DNA of 64,000 bases, taken from the NCBI GenBank assembly GCA_039027855.1, contig JBCCJI010000004.1, positions 132,332 to 196,331 of the forward strand. The letters run 5' to 3'. The stretch's first letter is position 1. Every line of letters begins with the position of its first letter. Position numbers and translations under genes: made by a program. The stretch is from Thermohalobaculum sp039027855 (GTDB taxonomy: Bacteria > Pseudomonadota > Alphaproteobacteria > Rhodobacterales > Rhodobacteraceae). Below are positions 1-8,595 of this stretch, piece after piece. The notes beneath the pieces were generated by a model. It worked only from the letters and a program-made list of their open reading frames with translations. It was not told the origin of the DNA and did not search any database.

Positions 1-213
1 GCGGAGACCGGCCAGCCGCTGATCGCCCGCGAGGACCCAACGGTGCGCGCCATCGCCACCAATGACACGCCGAGCGGGATCGACCGATCGGGGCACACCG
101 TCATCGGTCTCGACGATGTGCCCGCGATCGCGGATTTCATCCTCGCCGATAGCGGGTTGCCACCCCGCCGCAGCGCGGCCGATGCGCCGCAAAGCCAGGG
201 AGCGGCCGAGTGA
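1..213 (+). CDS. mobB: Molybdopterin-guanine dinucleotide biosynthesis protein MobB, C-terminal part
   Basis: The window opens inside this gene; the last 70 residues are readable in frame 1 and end in TGA at 211-213. The fragment contains PLIAREDPTVRAIATND and ends with a DDVPAIADFIL segment, which fits the C-terminus of the MobB P-loop GTPase. MobB assists insertion of GMP into molybdenum cofactor. Its stop overlaps the GTG start of moeA by 4 bases, so the two are probably translationally coupled, and the shared cofactor pathway supports the call. The diagnostic P-loop lies outside the window, so the assignment rests on the tail and on context. Confidence 0.75.
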   Translation, partial: AETGQPLIAREDPTVRAIATNDTPSGIDRSGHTVIGLDDVPAIADFILADSGLPPRRSAADAPQSQGAAE

Positions 214-1493
214 GCCGCCTTCTTCGAGGCGGACGCGACGACTGCTTCGCCGCCGCGCCCTCTCTGCCGCCCGGTGTTGACTGGACCCCCGTTGACGACG
301 CGCTCGCCGGTCTCCGCGCCGCGTCCGCCCCGCTCACCGACTGCGAGGAACTGCCCATCGCGGCCTGCGATGGGCGCCGGCTTGCGCTGGATGCGGTGGC
401 TGCGCGGGCCAACCCGCCGGCGGCCAATGCCGCGGTCGATGGCTACGCCTTCGCCTTCGCCGAGGACATGGCGGCCGGCGATGACGTGACCCTGACACTC
501 GCGCCCGGGCGTGCCGCCGCTGGCCACCCCGCCCCGGCGCCCGTCGGGCCGGGGCGCGCCATCCGCATCCTGACCGGGGCCGAGATCCCCGTGGGCGCCG
601 ATACCGTGGTGCTGCAGGAGGAAAGCCGGATCGACGGAGAGGCCGTTACCTTTCGCCCACCGCGCCGTCGTGGCGCCAACGTGCGGCCGGCGGGCGAGGA
701 TGCCAAAGCCGGCGCGGTGTTGCTGCCGGCCGGTCGGCGGCTTTCGCCCCAGGATCTTGCGCGTCTGGCGGTGGCCGGCGTCGGTCGTGCCCTGGTTCAC
801 CGACCGCTGCGGGTCGCGGTGCTGTCGACAGGCGATGAACTGATCCAGCCCGGGGCGGATCCCGCCAGTCCGGGGATCTTCGATGCCAACCGCCCGATGC
901 TCCTGGCGCTGGTCGCGCGGCTTGGCCACGAGGCGGTGGATCTTGGCGTGGCGCCTGACGATGCCGGCCGGGTCCGCGCGGCGCTGGAGGAGGCGAGCAA
1001 CAGGGCCGATGTGATCATCACCACCGGCGGTGCCTCGGCGGGCGACGAAGACCATGTGAGCCGCCTGCTCACCAGCGACGGCAGTCTCGCCACCTGGCGG
1101 ATCGCGGTGAAGCCCGGCCGGCCACTGGTGCTGGGCCGCTGGCAGGGGAGGCCGGTCTTTGGCCTGCCGGGCAACCCGGTGGCGGCGTTCGTCTGCGCGC
1201 TCGTCTTCGCCCGTCCCGCGCTTGAGGTAATGGCCGGCGGTCGCTGGCCCGAACGGCGCGGTGTCGCCATGCCAGCGGCGTTCAGCCTTTCAAAACGCTC
1301 CGGCCGGCGTGAGTTCCTGCGCGCGCGCCTCACCCCCGATGGCCGGGTGGAGCGGTTTCATTCCGAAGGGTCCGGTCTTGTCGGTGGACTATCCTGGTCC
1401 GAGGGGCTGGTCGAACTGCCCGACGAAGCGCTCGACATCGCCGAGGGCGACACGGTGCGCTTCATCCCCTACGCAGCCCTCGGCATCGCGTGA
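210..1493 (+). CDS. moeA: Molybdopterin molybdenumtransferase MoeA
   Basis: This 427-residue protein has the length and order of motifs expected of MoeA, which inserts molybdate into adenylylated molybdopterin in the cytoplasm. Visible motifs are GDELIQPG near residue 208, TTGGASAGDEDHV near residue 270 (the MoCF-binding domain) and GLPGNPVAAFV near residue 319, followed by a short C-terminal beta domain. It starts at a GTG that overlaps the mobB stop (GTGA), and its own TGA overlaps the GTG of the next gene in the same way, so three genes form one tight operon. No unusual residues were noticed in these motifs. Confidence 0.95.
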   Translation: MSRLLRGGRDDCFAAAPSLPPGVDWTPVDDALAGLRAASAPLTDCEELPIAACDGRRLALDAVAARANPPAANAAVDGYAFAFAEDMAAGDDVTLTLAPGRAAAGHPAPAPVGPGRAIRILTGAEIPVGADTVVLQEESRIDGEAVTFRPPRRRGANVRPAGEDAKAGAVLLPAGRRLSPQDLARLAVAGVGRALVHRPLRVAVLSTGDELIQPGADPASPGIFDANRPMLLALVARLGHEAVDLGVAPDDAGRVRAALEEASNRADVIITTGGASAGDEDHVSRLLTSDGSLATWRIAVKPGRPLVLGRWQGRPVFGLPGNPVAAFVCALVFARPALEVMAGGRWPERRGVAMPAAFSLSKRSGRREFLRARLTPDGRVERFHSEGSGLVGGLSWSEGLVELPDEALDIAEGDTVRFIPYAALGIA

Positions 1494-2767
1494 GCGATAC
1501 GCCGCGTCCGCGGCGGGAGGACCCGCCCGAGACAGCTGCGCTGCCGCTTGAGGCGGTCCAAGCGCCCCCGATCCCGCCGGCCGAACGCCGTCGCGCACAG
1601 ATCCTGACGGCTGCTTTTTATGCGGCGGTCTTCACGGCCGTGGGCGCGCATCTGCCGTTCTGGCCGGTCTGGCTGGCGGCATGGGGGCTCGATGAGGCGA
1701 CGATCGGCTATTACCTCGGCGCGGGGCTCATGGTGCGGATCGTCGCCAACGCCGCCTTCGCCGCCATCGCCGACCGTTTTGCCGTCCGTCGGTTGATGCT
1801 GGCGCTGATGGGGTTCGCCGCGGCGCTGGTTTTCCTGGCCCATCTCGTGGTCGAGAGCCACGTGATGCTGCTGGTGCTCACCTTGCTCTGTACCGCGACC
1901 CTGTCGCCGATGATGCCGCTTGGCGAGGCGCTGGGCCTGCGGGCGGCGCGCATGCATGGCTTTCTCTATCCGACGGTGCGCGCGGCCGGGTCGGTCGCCT
2001 TTCTGCTAGCCAATCTCGCGGTCGGCTGGGCCATTGGCCAAACGGGCCCGGACGCCGCGCTCTGGACACTGGTTGGCGCCTGCCTGGTGGCCGCGCTCTT
2101 GGGCCTGGCCCATCCCGGTGGCGGCGCACCCGCCGGGGCGGCAGGGTCCGACACGGCGCGCCTACGCGAAGGTCTGGCCTTGTTCCAACAACGCCATCTC
2201 GCCGTCTTTGCCTTGGCGGCCGCCGCAGCACAGGCGGCGCATGCCAGCTTCTACCTTCTCGGCTCGCTCGAGTTCACGCGCATGGGGCTTAGCCCGGGAA
2301 TAATCGGCGCGCTTTGGGCCACGGGCGTGATCGCCGAGACGCTGTTGATGCTCGGACCCGGGCGCGACTGGGTCACACGCCTCGGCCCGGCGCAGGCGCT
2401 GGCCCTTGGCGCAGCGGTCGGGATCGTGCGTTGGGGGGCCATGGCGCTTTACCCGCCGGCCTGGAGCCTCTGGCTGCTGCAGGCGCTCCACGCCTTCACC
2501 TTCGCGCTGGTCCACCTCGCCACCATGGCCTTTGTCGCGCGCCATCTGGAACTGCGCCTGCAGGCGAGCGGGCAGGGCGTGCTCCTCGGCTTAAGCGCCG
2601 GTATCGCCATGGCCGTCGCCACGCTTGCCGCCGGCTGGTTGCACGAGCTCATGCCGGCGGCGGCTTGGCTGATGGCGGCTGGCCTCTCGGCGGTCGCGGT
2701 CGTCGCGGCATGGCTGGTCGCCCGCCCGGACCGGCCGGGGCGCGCGTGCGCCACGGATCAGGCGTAG
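1490..2767 (+). CDS. MFS transporter of the 3-phenylpropionate/HcaT-like type
   Basis: A 425-residue polytopic inner-membrane protein with about twelve hydrophobic segments, preceded by a Pro/Arg-rich cytosolic N-terminus of about 35 residues. The region after TM1 (PFWPVWLAAWGLDEATIGYY) and the loop AIADRFAVRRLML resemble the MFS_1-like/HcaT branch of the major facilitator superfamily. The substrate cannot be read from sequence. It starts at a GTG overlapping the moeA stop, so it is cotranscribed with molybdenum cofactor genes, but that alone does not make it a molybdate transporter. Its 3' end overlaps the 3' end of greA, on the opposite strand, by 10 bases. Confidence 0.8.
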   Translation: MSDTPRPRREDPPETAALPLEAVQAPPIPPAERRRAQILTAAFYAAVFTAVGAHLPFWPVWLAAWGLDEATIGYYLGAGLMVRIVANAAFAAIADRFAVRRLMLALMGFAAALVFLAHLVVESHVMLLVLTLLCTATLSPMMPLGEALGLRAARMHGFLYPTVRAAGSVAFLLANLAVGWAIGQTGPDAALWTLVGACLVAALLGLAHPGGGAPAGAAGSDTARLREGLALFQQRHLAVFALAAAAAQAAHASFYLLGSLEFTRMGLSPGIIGALWATGVIAETLLMLGPGRDWVTRLGPAQALALGAAVGIVRWGAMALYPPAWSLWLLQALHAFTFALVHLATMAFVARHLELRLQASGQGVLLGLSAGIAMAVATLAAGWLHELMPAAAWLMAAGLSAVAVVAAWLVARPDRPGRACATDQA

Positions 2768-3231
2768 GAGACCTTGAGGATCTCGTAGCTGCGGGCGCCG
2801 CGAGGCGTTTGCACCTCGACGCTGTCGCCCTCGTCCTTGCCGATCAGTGCGCGGGCCAGGGGCGATTTCATGTTGAGCTTGTTCTGCTCGATATTGGCCT
2901 CGTTCTCACCGACGATCTGATAGGTCTTCTCCTCGTCGGTGTCCTCATCGACCAGCTGCACGGTCGCGCCGAAACGCACCGTCGGCCCCGACATCTTCGA
3001 GGTGTCGATCACATCGGCGCGGCTGATCAGGCCTTCCAGCTCCTTGATCCGGCCCTCGATAAAGCTCTGGCGTTCGCGGGCGGCGTGATACTCTGCGTTC
3101 TCCGATAGATCGCCGTGTTCGCGCGCCTCGGCGATGGCCGAGATCACGGCCGGACGCTCATCGTTCTTGAGCGTGTGCAATTCATCGTTCAGGGCCCTGT
3201 AGCCCGGCTTTGTCATGGGTACCTTTTCCAT
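2758..3231 (-). CDS. greA: Transcription elongation factor GreA
   Basis: The protein is 157 residues, the normal GreA length, when started at the ATG at 3231; a GAGGAGGGA ribosome-binding site lies just upstream and decides this start over longer possibilities. The N-terminal coiled-coil hairpin carries the conserved acidic tip (GDLSENAEYHAARER), and the C-terminal FKBP-like domain includes the segment GPTVRFGATVQL. GreA enters the secondary channel of RNA polymerase and stimulates cleavage of backtracked transcripts. It is transcribed alone and is convergent with the MFS gene. Confidence 0.97.
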   Translation of the reverse strand: MEKVPMTKPGYRALNDELHTLKNDERPAVISAIAEAREHGDLSENAEYHAARERQSFIEGRIKELEGLISRADVIDTSKMSGPTVRFGATVQLVDEDTDEEKTYQIVGENEANIEQNKLNMKSPLARALIGKDEGDSVEVQTPRGARSYEILKVSYA

Positions 3232-3428
3232 CGGTCCCTCCTCGGCGTGGCGCAACGGGATGGATCGGCGGCTCAGCGCCCCAATCCTCCCGCGGCGGCA
3301 ACGAAAAAACACGCGACCGCGCCCGGCGATGGGCGCGGTCGGCATCACGATTCTGTAGAACGGCAAGAAGGCGGCTGCAAGCCTCACGGTACTTGCCTGT
3401 CCGCGCCGGCCCCGGCAGTCTCCGCGCC

Positions 3429-4613
3429 ATGCTCAAGACACCCGATACCGTGCCCTCGCGCTTCGACCACAAGCGGCTCGACCAGCGCTATCCGTCCATC
3501 GCCTACATGGCGGCGCGCGCGGCAAAGCGCGTGCCGCGGTTCAGCTGGGATTACATGATGGGCGGCATCGGCGAGGAGGCGGGCGTCGCACGCAACCGCG
3601 CGCGCCTCAGCGATGTGACGCTGACCCCGCGCTACCTGGCCGACATGGGCGGGCTGGTCGATCTCAGGACCGACATGCTGGGCCGGTCCTGGGCCATGCC
3701 CTTCGGTGTCTCGCCGGTGGGCTTCGGCGGGGTGATCTGGCCGCGCGCGCCGCAATTCCTGGCCGCGGCGGCCGCCGCCAATGACGTGCCTTTTGCGCTG
3801 TCGACCGTGTCGACGGTCACGCTCGAAGAGATCGCGCGCATCGCAGGGCCCAACGCCTGGTATCAGCTCTATCCGATGGCCGATCCCGAGATGAACCGCG
3901 CCATCCTGAAGCGCTGCACCTATGCGGGCTACGAGACGCTGATCGTCACCGTCGACGTGCCGAAGAAGATGCGCCGCGACCATGACGTCGCCAATGGGTT
4001 CGGCATCCCGCCGCGGACGGATCTGCGCATGATCCTGCGGGCTCTGCGCTGCCCCGAATGGTGCCTCGCCATGGCGCGCGAGGGGCAGCCACGGTTCGAG
4101 AATATCGTGCCGCATATGGGCGAGGGGAAATCCAACGCCGAGATGTCGCTCGCCTTCCAGACCGCGCGCGATGGGCGGGTGACGGCCGAGAAGCTCAAAT
4201 GGTATCGCGACGTCTGGCCGGGCAAGCTGGTGGTCAAGGGGATTATCGCGCCCGAGGAGGCGGTCGAGGCGCGCGATCTGGGCGCCGATGCGGTGGTCGT
4301 CTCCAATCACGGTGCCCGCCAGATCGATGCCGCACCCTCGGTCGTCGAGATGCTGCCGCGTGTGCGCGAGGCGGTGGGGCCCGAGTTCCCGCTTATTGCC
4401 GATGGTGCCGTGCGGACCGGGCTCGACATCATGCGTCTCCTGGCGCTTGGCGCGAATTTCGTGACGGCGGGCCGGGCCTTCTATCTCTCGGTCGGCGGTC
4501 TTGGCGAGGCGGGGGCCTGGCATGCGATGCATGTGCTGCGCGAGGAACTGACGATCACCATGGGCCAGCTTGGCGCGCGCCGCCCGAGCGATCTCGCCCG
4601 TTTCCTGGACTAG
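3429..4613 (+). CDS. lldD: FMN-dependent alpha-hydroxy-acid dehydrogenase (L-lactate dehydrogenase type)
   Basis: Started at the ATG at 3429, this is a 394-residue TIM-barrel flavoprotein, close to the length of E. coli LldD. Supporting motifs are TVDVPKKMRRDHDVANGF, VVKGI before the catalytic region, the active-site segment SNHGARQID with the catalytic histidine and the substrate-binding arginine, and LIADGAVRTGLDIMRLLALGA for the FMN phosphate. The family consensus is SNHGGRQLD, so one glycine is alanine here. Such enzymes oxidise L-lactate, mandelate or glycolate at the inner face of the membrane; the exact substrate cannot be decided. The gene stands alone, divergent from greA, and is followed by a palindromic repeat 16 bases after the stop. 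Confidence 0.8.
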   Translation: MLKTPDTVPSRFDHKRLDQRYPSIAYMAARAAKRVPRFSWDYMMGGIGEEAGVARNRARLSDVTLTPRYLADMGGLVDLRTDMLGRSWAMPFGVSPVGFGGVIWPRAPQFLAAAAAANDVPFALSTVSTVTLEEIARIAGPNAWYQLYPMADPEMNRAILKRCTYAGYETLIVTVDVPKKMRRDHDVANGFGIPPRTDLRMILRALRCPEWCLAMAREGQPRFENIVPHMGEGKSNAEMSLAFQTARDGRVTAEKLKWYRDVWPGKLVVKGIIAPEEAVEARDLGADAVVVSNHGARQIDAAPSVVEMLPRVREAVGPEFPLIADGAVRTGLDIMRLLALGANFVTAGRAFYLSVGGLGEAGAWHAMHVLREELTITMGQLGARRPSDLARFLD

Positions 4614-4628
4614 GCTTGGCCTAGCGGT

Positions 4629-4649
4629 GTCACGGCTGGTCGCCGTGAC
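4629..4649. repeat. REP-like palindrome copy 1 (8-bp arms, TGGTC loop)
   Basis: Perfect inverted repeat: arms GTCACGGC and GCCGTGAC around loop TGGTC, preceded by GCGGT. It begins 16 bases after the lldD stop. The same layout, with compensating arm changes, occurs at 62206-62226, and a close relative at 28602-28620; all three sit within 20 bases of a plus-strand gene end. Confidence 0.7.
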
Positions 4650-4810
4650 GCAGGTTGCATCGGAGCTGTCGGCAGCTGAGACCGCTAAAGCGCCGATGGC
4701 GCAAGCGGCGGCGCGGTATTTCGACGGGGGTCAGGCGCAGCCGCTTCCGTTCGATCACCGCGGGGCAATTCGGGCAGCATGGACAGCCTCGTGCTAGCGA
4801 TGCTGTCCAA

Positions 4811-4842
4811 AACGAAAGCCGGTGCCTCGACGGGGCACCGGC
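4811..4842 (-). terminator. Rho-independent terminator candidate downstream of carB
   Basis: Read on the minus strand, arms GCCGGTGCC and GGCACCGGC form a 9-bp GC-rich stem with a 7-base loop (4818-4842), immediately followed by TTTCGTTTTGG. This is the classical terminator layout for transcription leaving carB. It lies about 275 bases after the carB stop, which implies a long 3' untranslated region or an additional short transcript. Confidence 0.55.
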
Positions 4843-5117
4843 CATGGGCTCACGCGCGAACACTTCGTCGTAACCGGCAATCGCACCACGCGACTGACAA
4901 CACTAGCTCAACACACGCGCCGTTAAGACGTCTCACCACCACACGTTCGATGGTTACGAAACTGCTGCTTGTGCGTGGCGGGCGCAGGGCGGGGACAGGG
5001 AGAGTTCGCGGCGCTTTCAGGCGTGGCGTGGAGGCCATGCGGCGCCGTTGCCCTGATCTTCGCGCAGCCGGCGAAGGCTCTCTTGTCCCGCGTGGTGCAG
5101 CGCGGTCTTGACCTGCC

Positions 5118-8100
5118 TCAGGCGCTCCGGCGGGCGTAGGACTGGAGGGGTGTCACAGCCATATCGCCCTCGGCAATGGTGGCGATGGCCCGCGCGGCGG
5201 CGATCGCCCCGGCGGCAGTGGTGTAATAGCTGATCTTCATGCCGAGTGCCGTGGCACGGATGTCAAAGCTGTCCTTCACCGATTGTGTCCCCTCGGTGGT
5301 GTTGAAGACCAGCGTGATCTCGCCGTTCTTCATCAGGTCCACGATGTTCGGCCGGCCCTGATAGACCTTGTTGACCCGCTCCACCGAAATGCCCGCCTCG
5401 CCGAGGAAAGCCGCGGTGCCATCGGTCGCTACCAGCCCGAAACCCTGCGCCGCGAGGATCTGCGCGGCCTCGAGGATCGTGTCCTTGTCGGCGTCGCGCA
5501 CGCTGATGAACGCCCGGCCTCCCGTCGGCAGCGGTGCGCCCGCACCAAGCTGCGATTTGAGGAAGGCGCGCGGGAAGGAGCGGTCGAGGCCCATGACCTC
5601 GCCGGTCGAGCGCATCTCGGGTCCGAGGATGGTATCGACGCCCGGGAAGCGGGCGAAGGGCAGCACCGCCTCCTTCACCGCCACATGGGCGGTGTTCGGG
5701 TCGGGCAGATCGAAGCGCGCGAGCGCCTCGCCCGCCATCACGCGTGCGGCGATCGCGGCGACCGGCACGCCCGTCGCCTTGGCGACAAACGGCACGGTGC
5801 GCGAGGCGCGGGGGTTCACCTCCAGAACGTAGATCGTGCCGTCCTTGATCGCGAACTGCACGTTCATCAGCCCGCGCACGCCGAGGCCATCGGCCATCGC
5901 TTCGGTCTGGCGGCCAAGCTCTTCGATCGTCTCCGCCGACAGGGTATGGGGCGGCAGCACACAGGCGCTGTCGCCCGAATGCACGCCCGCCTCCTCGATA
6001 TGCTCCATCACGCCCGCGACATGGACGCTGTCGCCATCGGCCAGCGCGTCGACATCGACCTCGACCGCGCCGGAGAGGTAGCTGTCGAGCAGCACCGGCG
6101 AACTGCCCGAGACCACCACCGCCTCGCGGATATAGCGCTCAAGCTCGGCCTCGGAGCGCACGATCTCCATAGCTCGCCCGCCCAGCACATAAGACGGGCG
6201 GATCACGATGGGGAAGCCGATCTCACGCGCGATGGCCTTGGCCTGGTCGCCCGAGGAGGCGATGCCGTTGCGCGGCTGCTTCAGGTCGAGATCATGCAAG
6301 AGCTTCTGAAACCGTTCGCGATCCTCGGCGTGGTCGATCGCGTCAGGCGGCGTGCCAAGGATCGGGATGCCCGCGGCCTCGAGCCCACGCGCCAGTTTCA
6401 GGGGCGTCTGGCCGCCGAACTGCACGATGACGCCCTTCAGCGCGCCCTTCTCCTGCTCGACGCGTAGGATCTCAAGAACATGCTCCAACGTTAGCGGCTC
6501 GAAGTACAGACGGTCCGAGGTGTCGTAATCCGTCGACACGGTCTCGGGGTTGCAGTTGATCATCACCGTCTCATAACCCGCCTCGCTCAACGCAAAGCAG
6601 GCATGGCAGCAGCAGTAGTCGAACTCGATCCCCTGGCCGATGCGGTTCGGCCCGCCGCCGAGGATGACGATCTTGTCGCGGGTCGAGGGCCGTGCCTCGC
6701 ATTCGGCCTCTGCTCCTGCGCCGACCCCGGCCGCCATCTCGTAGGATGAGTAGAGATAGGGCGTCTGCGCGTCGAATTCGGCCGCGCAGGTGTCGATGCG
6801 CTTGAAAACCGCCTGCACGCCATAGGCATGGCGGAGGCGCCGCACGGCATCTTCCGAGAGATTGCCAAGCGTCGCGAGACGGGTGTCGGAAAACCCCATC
6901 TGCTTGAGCGCCAGCATGCCGTTGGCGTCCTCGGGCAGCCCCTTGGCCACCAGCCGCGCTTCGGTGCTGACGATCTCGTCGAGGCGCTCCAGGAACCAGC
7001 TGTCGAATCCGGTCACGCTCTGGATCGTCTCGATGGAGAGATCTTCGCGAAGCGCTTGGGCGATCAGCCTGATCCGGTCGGGCGTGCGCCGGCCAAGCGC
7101 TGCGATCATCGCCTCGCGCCGGTCAGAGGGCACGCTGTCACCAAGGCCCGGGATCTCGATCTCGTCAAGCCCCGTCAGCCCGGTCTCCAGCGAGCAAAGC
7201 GCCTTTTGCAGGCTGTCATGGAAGCTGCGCCCGATGGCCATGGCCTCGCCGACCGATTTCATCGCCGTGGTCAGCTCCGGCTCGCTACCGGGGAACTTCT
7301 CAAAGGCAAAGCGCGGGATCTTCGTGACCACATAGTCGATGCTCGGCTCGAACGAGGCGGGTGTGACGCCGGTAATGTCGTTATCGAGCTCGTCCAGCGT
7401 GTAGCCGACCGCCAATTTCGCCGCGATCTTGGCGATGGGAAAGCCCGTCGCCTTGGAGGCCAGCGCCGAGGAACGTGAGACCCGCGGGTTCATCTCGATC
7501 ACGACCATACGGCCGGTCTCGGGATCGACGGCCCATTGCACGTTGGAGCCGCCGGTCTCGACGCCTACCTCGCGCAGCACCGCGATCGAGGCGGAGCGCA
7601 TCATCTGGTATTCGCGATCCGTCAGCGTAAGCGCGGGCGCCACTGTGATGCTGTCACCGGTATGGACGCCCATCGGGTCGACGTTCTCGATCGAGCAGAC
7701 GATGATGGCGTTGTCCGCGCGGTCGCGGACCACCTCCATCTCAAACTCCTTCCAGCCGAGCAGGCTCTCGTCGATCAGGATCTGCCCCACGGGCGATGCC
7801 TCGAGACCCGACCGGGCCAAGCGCTCGAAATCCTCGCGATTATAGGCGACGCCGCCGCCGGTGCCGCCCAGCGTGAAGGCCGGACGGATGATCGCGGGCA
7901 GGCCGGTATGGTCAAGCGCTGCGCGGGCCTCGACCATGCCCGCCTCGATATCGCGGTTGTTGCTGTCGCGCTTTGGTGCCGTGGCGATGGAGGCCCGGGG
8001 GTTCTCCAGCCCGATCCGGTCCATCGCCTCGCGGAAGAGCTGCCGGTCCTCGGCCTTTTCGATGGCATGGCGGTTGGCGCCGATCAGCTCGACACCGTGC

Positions 8101-8429
8101 TTGGCCAGGACGCCGAGGTCATCCAGGGCGATCGCGGTGTTGAGCGCCGTCTGCCCACCCATGGTCGGCAACAGCGCGTCGGGCTTCTCGGCCTCGATGA
8201 TCCGCGCCACGACATCGGGGGTGATCGGCTCGATATAGGTGGCATCCGCCATGCCCGGATCGGTCATGATGGTGGCCGGGTTCGAGTTGACGAGCACAAC
8301 ACGATAGCCCTCTTCGCGCAGGGCCTTGCAGGCTTGGGCGCCCGAATAGTCGAACTCGCAGGCCTGTCCGATGACAATGGGCCCGGCCCCGATGATCAGG
8401 ATCGAGTGGATATCGGTGCGCTTCGGCAT
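5118..8429 (-). CDS. carB: Carbamoyl-phosphate synthase large subunit
   Basis: A 1103-residue protein starting at the ATG at 8429 (MPKRTDIHSILIIGAGPIVI), the standard CarB opening. It has the two homologous ATP-grasp halves expected: the first with the segment ACEFDYSGAQACKALREEGY, the second beginning near IVILGGGPNRIGQGIEFDYC. It ends in an MGS-like allosteric domain containing ISYYTTAAGAIAAARAIA. It makes carbamoyl phosphate from bicarbonate, ATP and ammonia delivered by CarA, for arginine and pyrimidine synthesis. carA is not in the window. It is transcribed singly on the minus strand. Confidence 0.97.
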   Translation of the reverse strand: MPKRTDIHSILIIGAGPIVIGQACEFDYSGAQACKALREEGYRVVLVNSNPATIMTDPGMADATYIEPITPDVVARIIEAEKPDALLPTMGGQTALNTAIALDDLGVLAKHGVELIGANRHAIEKAEDRQLFREAMDRIGLENPRASIATAPKRDSNNRDIEAGMVEARAALDHTGLPAIIRPAFTLGGTGGGVAYNREDFERLARSGLEASPVGQILIDESLLGWKEFEMEVVRDRADNAIIVCSIENVDPMGVHTGDSITVAPALTLTDREYQMMRSASIAVLREVGVETGGSNVQWAVDPETGRMVVIEMNPRVSRSSALASKATGFPIAKIAAKLAVGYTLDELDNDITGVTPASFEPSIDYVVTKIPRFAFEKFPGSEPELTTAMKSVGEAMAIGRSFHDSLQKALCSLETGLTGLDEIEIPGLGDSVPSDRREAMIAALGRRTPDRIRLIAQALREDLSIETIQSVTGFDSWFLERLDEIVSTEARLVAKGLPEDANGMLALKQMGFSDTRLATLGNLSEDAVRRLRHAYGVQAVFKRIDTCAAEFDAQTPYLYSSYEMAAGVGAGAEAECEARPSTRDKIVILGGGPNRIGQGIEFDYCCCHACFALSEAGYETVMINCNPETVSTDYDTSDRLYFEPLTLEHVLEILRVEQEKGALKGVIVQFGGQTPLKLARGLEAAGIPILGTPPDAIDHAEDRERFQKLLHDLDLKQPRNGIASSGDQAKAIAREIGFPIVIRPSYVLGGRAMEIVRSEAELERYIREAVVVSGSSPVLLDSYLSGAVEVDVDALADGDSVHVAGVMEHIEEAGVHSGDSACVLPPHTLSAETIEELGRQTEAMADGLGVRGLMNVQFAIKDGTIYVLEVNPRASRTVPFVAKATGVPVAAIAARVMAGEALARFDLPDPNTAHVAVKEAVLPFARFPGVDTILGPEMRSTGEVMGLDRSFPRAFLKSQLGAGAPLPTGGRAFISVRDADKDTILEAAQILAAQGFGLVATDGTAAFLGEAGISVERVNKVYQGRPNIVDLMKNGEITLVFNTTEGTQSVKDSFDIRATALGMKISYYTTAAGAIAAARAIATIAEGDMAVTPLQSYARRSA

Positions 8430-8595
8430 GGGGACCCCCGGGTGGCCCGTTCGTTGGGCGAGGCAGGGCTTAGCCCGCGCCCGACGGGTGGGCAAGGGAG
8501 CACCAGCGCCCTTTGACCTCCCTCCCACGCCCCTTTCGCGGAGCCTTTGGTGAGGACGCGGTGGCGCCGCGGACAGCGCGCTTTGGGCTCCCGGA

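Larger units (their letters stand above)
4614..5117. other. Intergenic spacer between lldD and carB with hairpins, no gene seen
   Basis: This 504-base spacer lies between two gene 3' ends. No open frame here has a convincing ribosome-binding site or composition. It holds a palindromic repeat right after lldD (4629-4649), a second inverted repeat GGACAGC/GCTGTCC around 4778-4807, and a terminator-like hairpin reading out of carB (4811-4842). The part at about 4850-4980 is noticeably less GC-rich than the flanking genes. Confidence 0.6.

Noticed and set aside
4779..5111. 110-residue plus-strand frame in the lldD-carB spacer
   Set aside because: No motif or ribosome site and it crosses the terminator hairpin stem.
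6828..8516. Long plus-strand frames opposite carB
   Set aside because: Typical antisense frames of a GC-rich gene; carB is fully conserved on the other strand.
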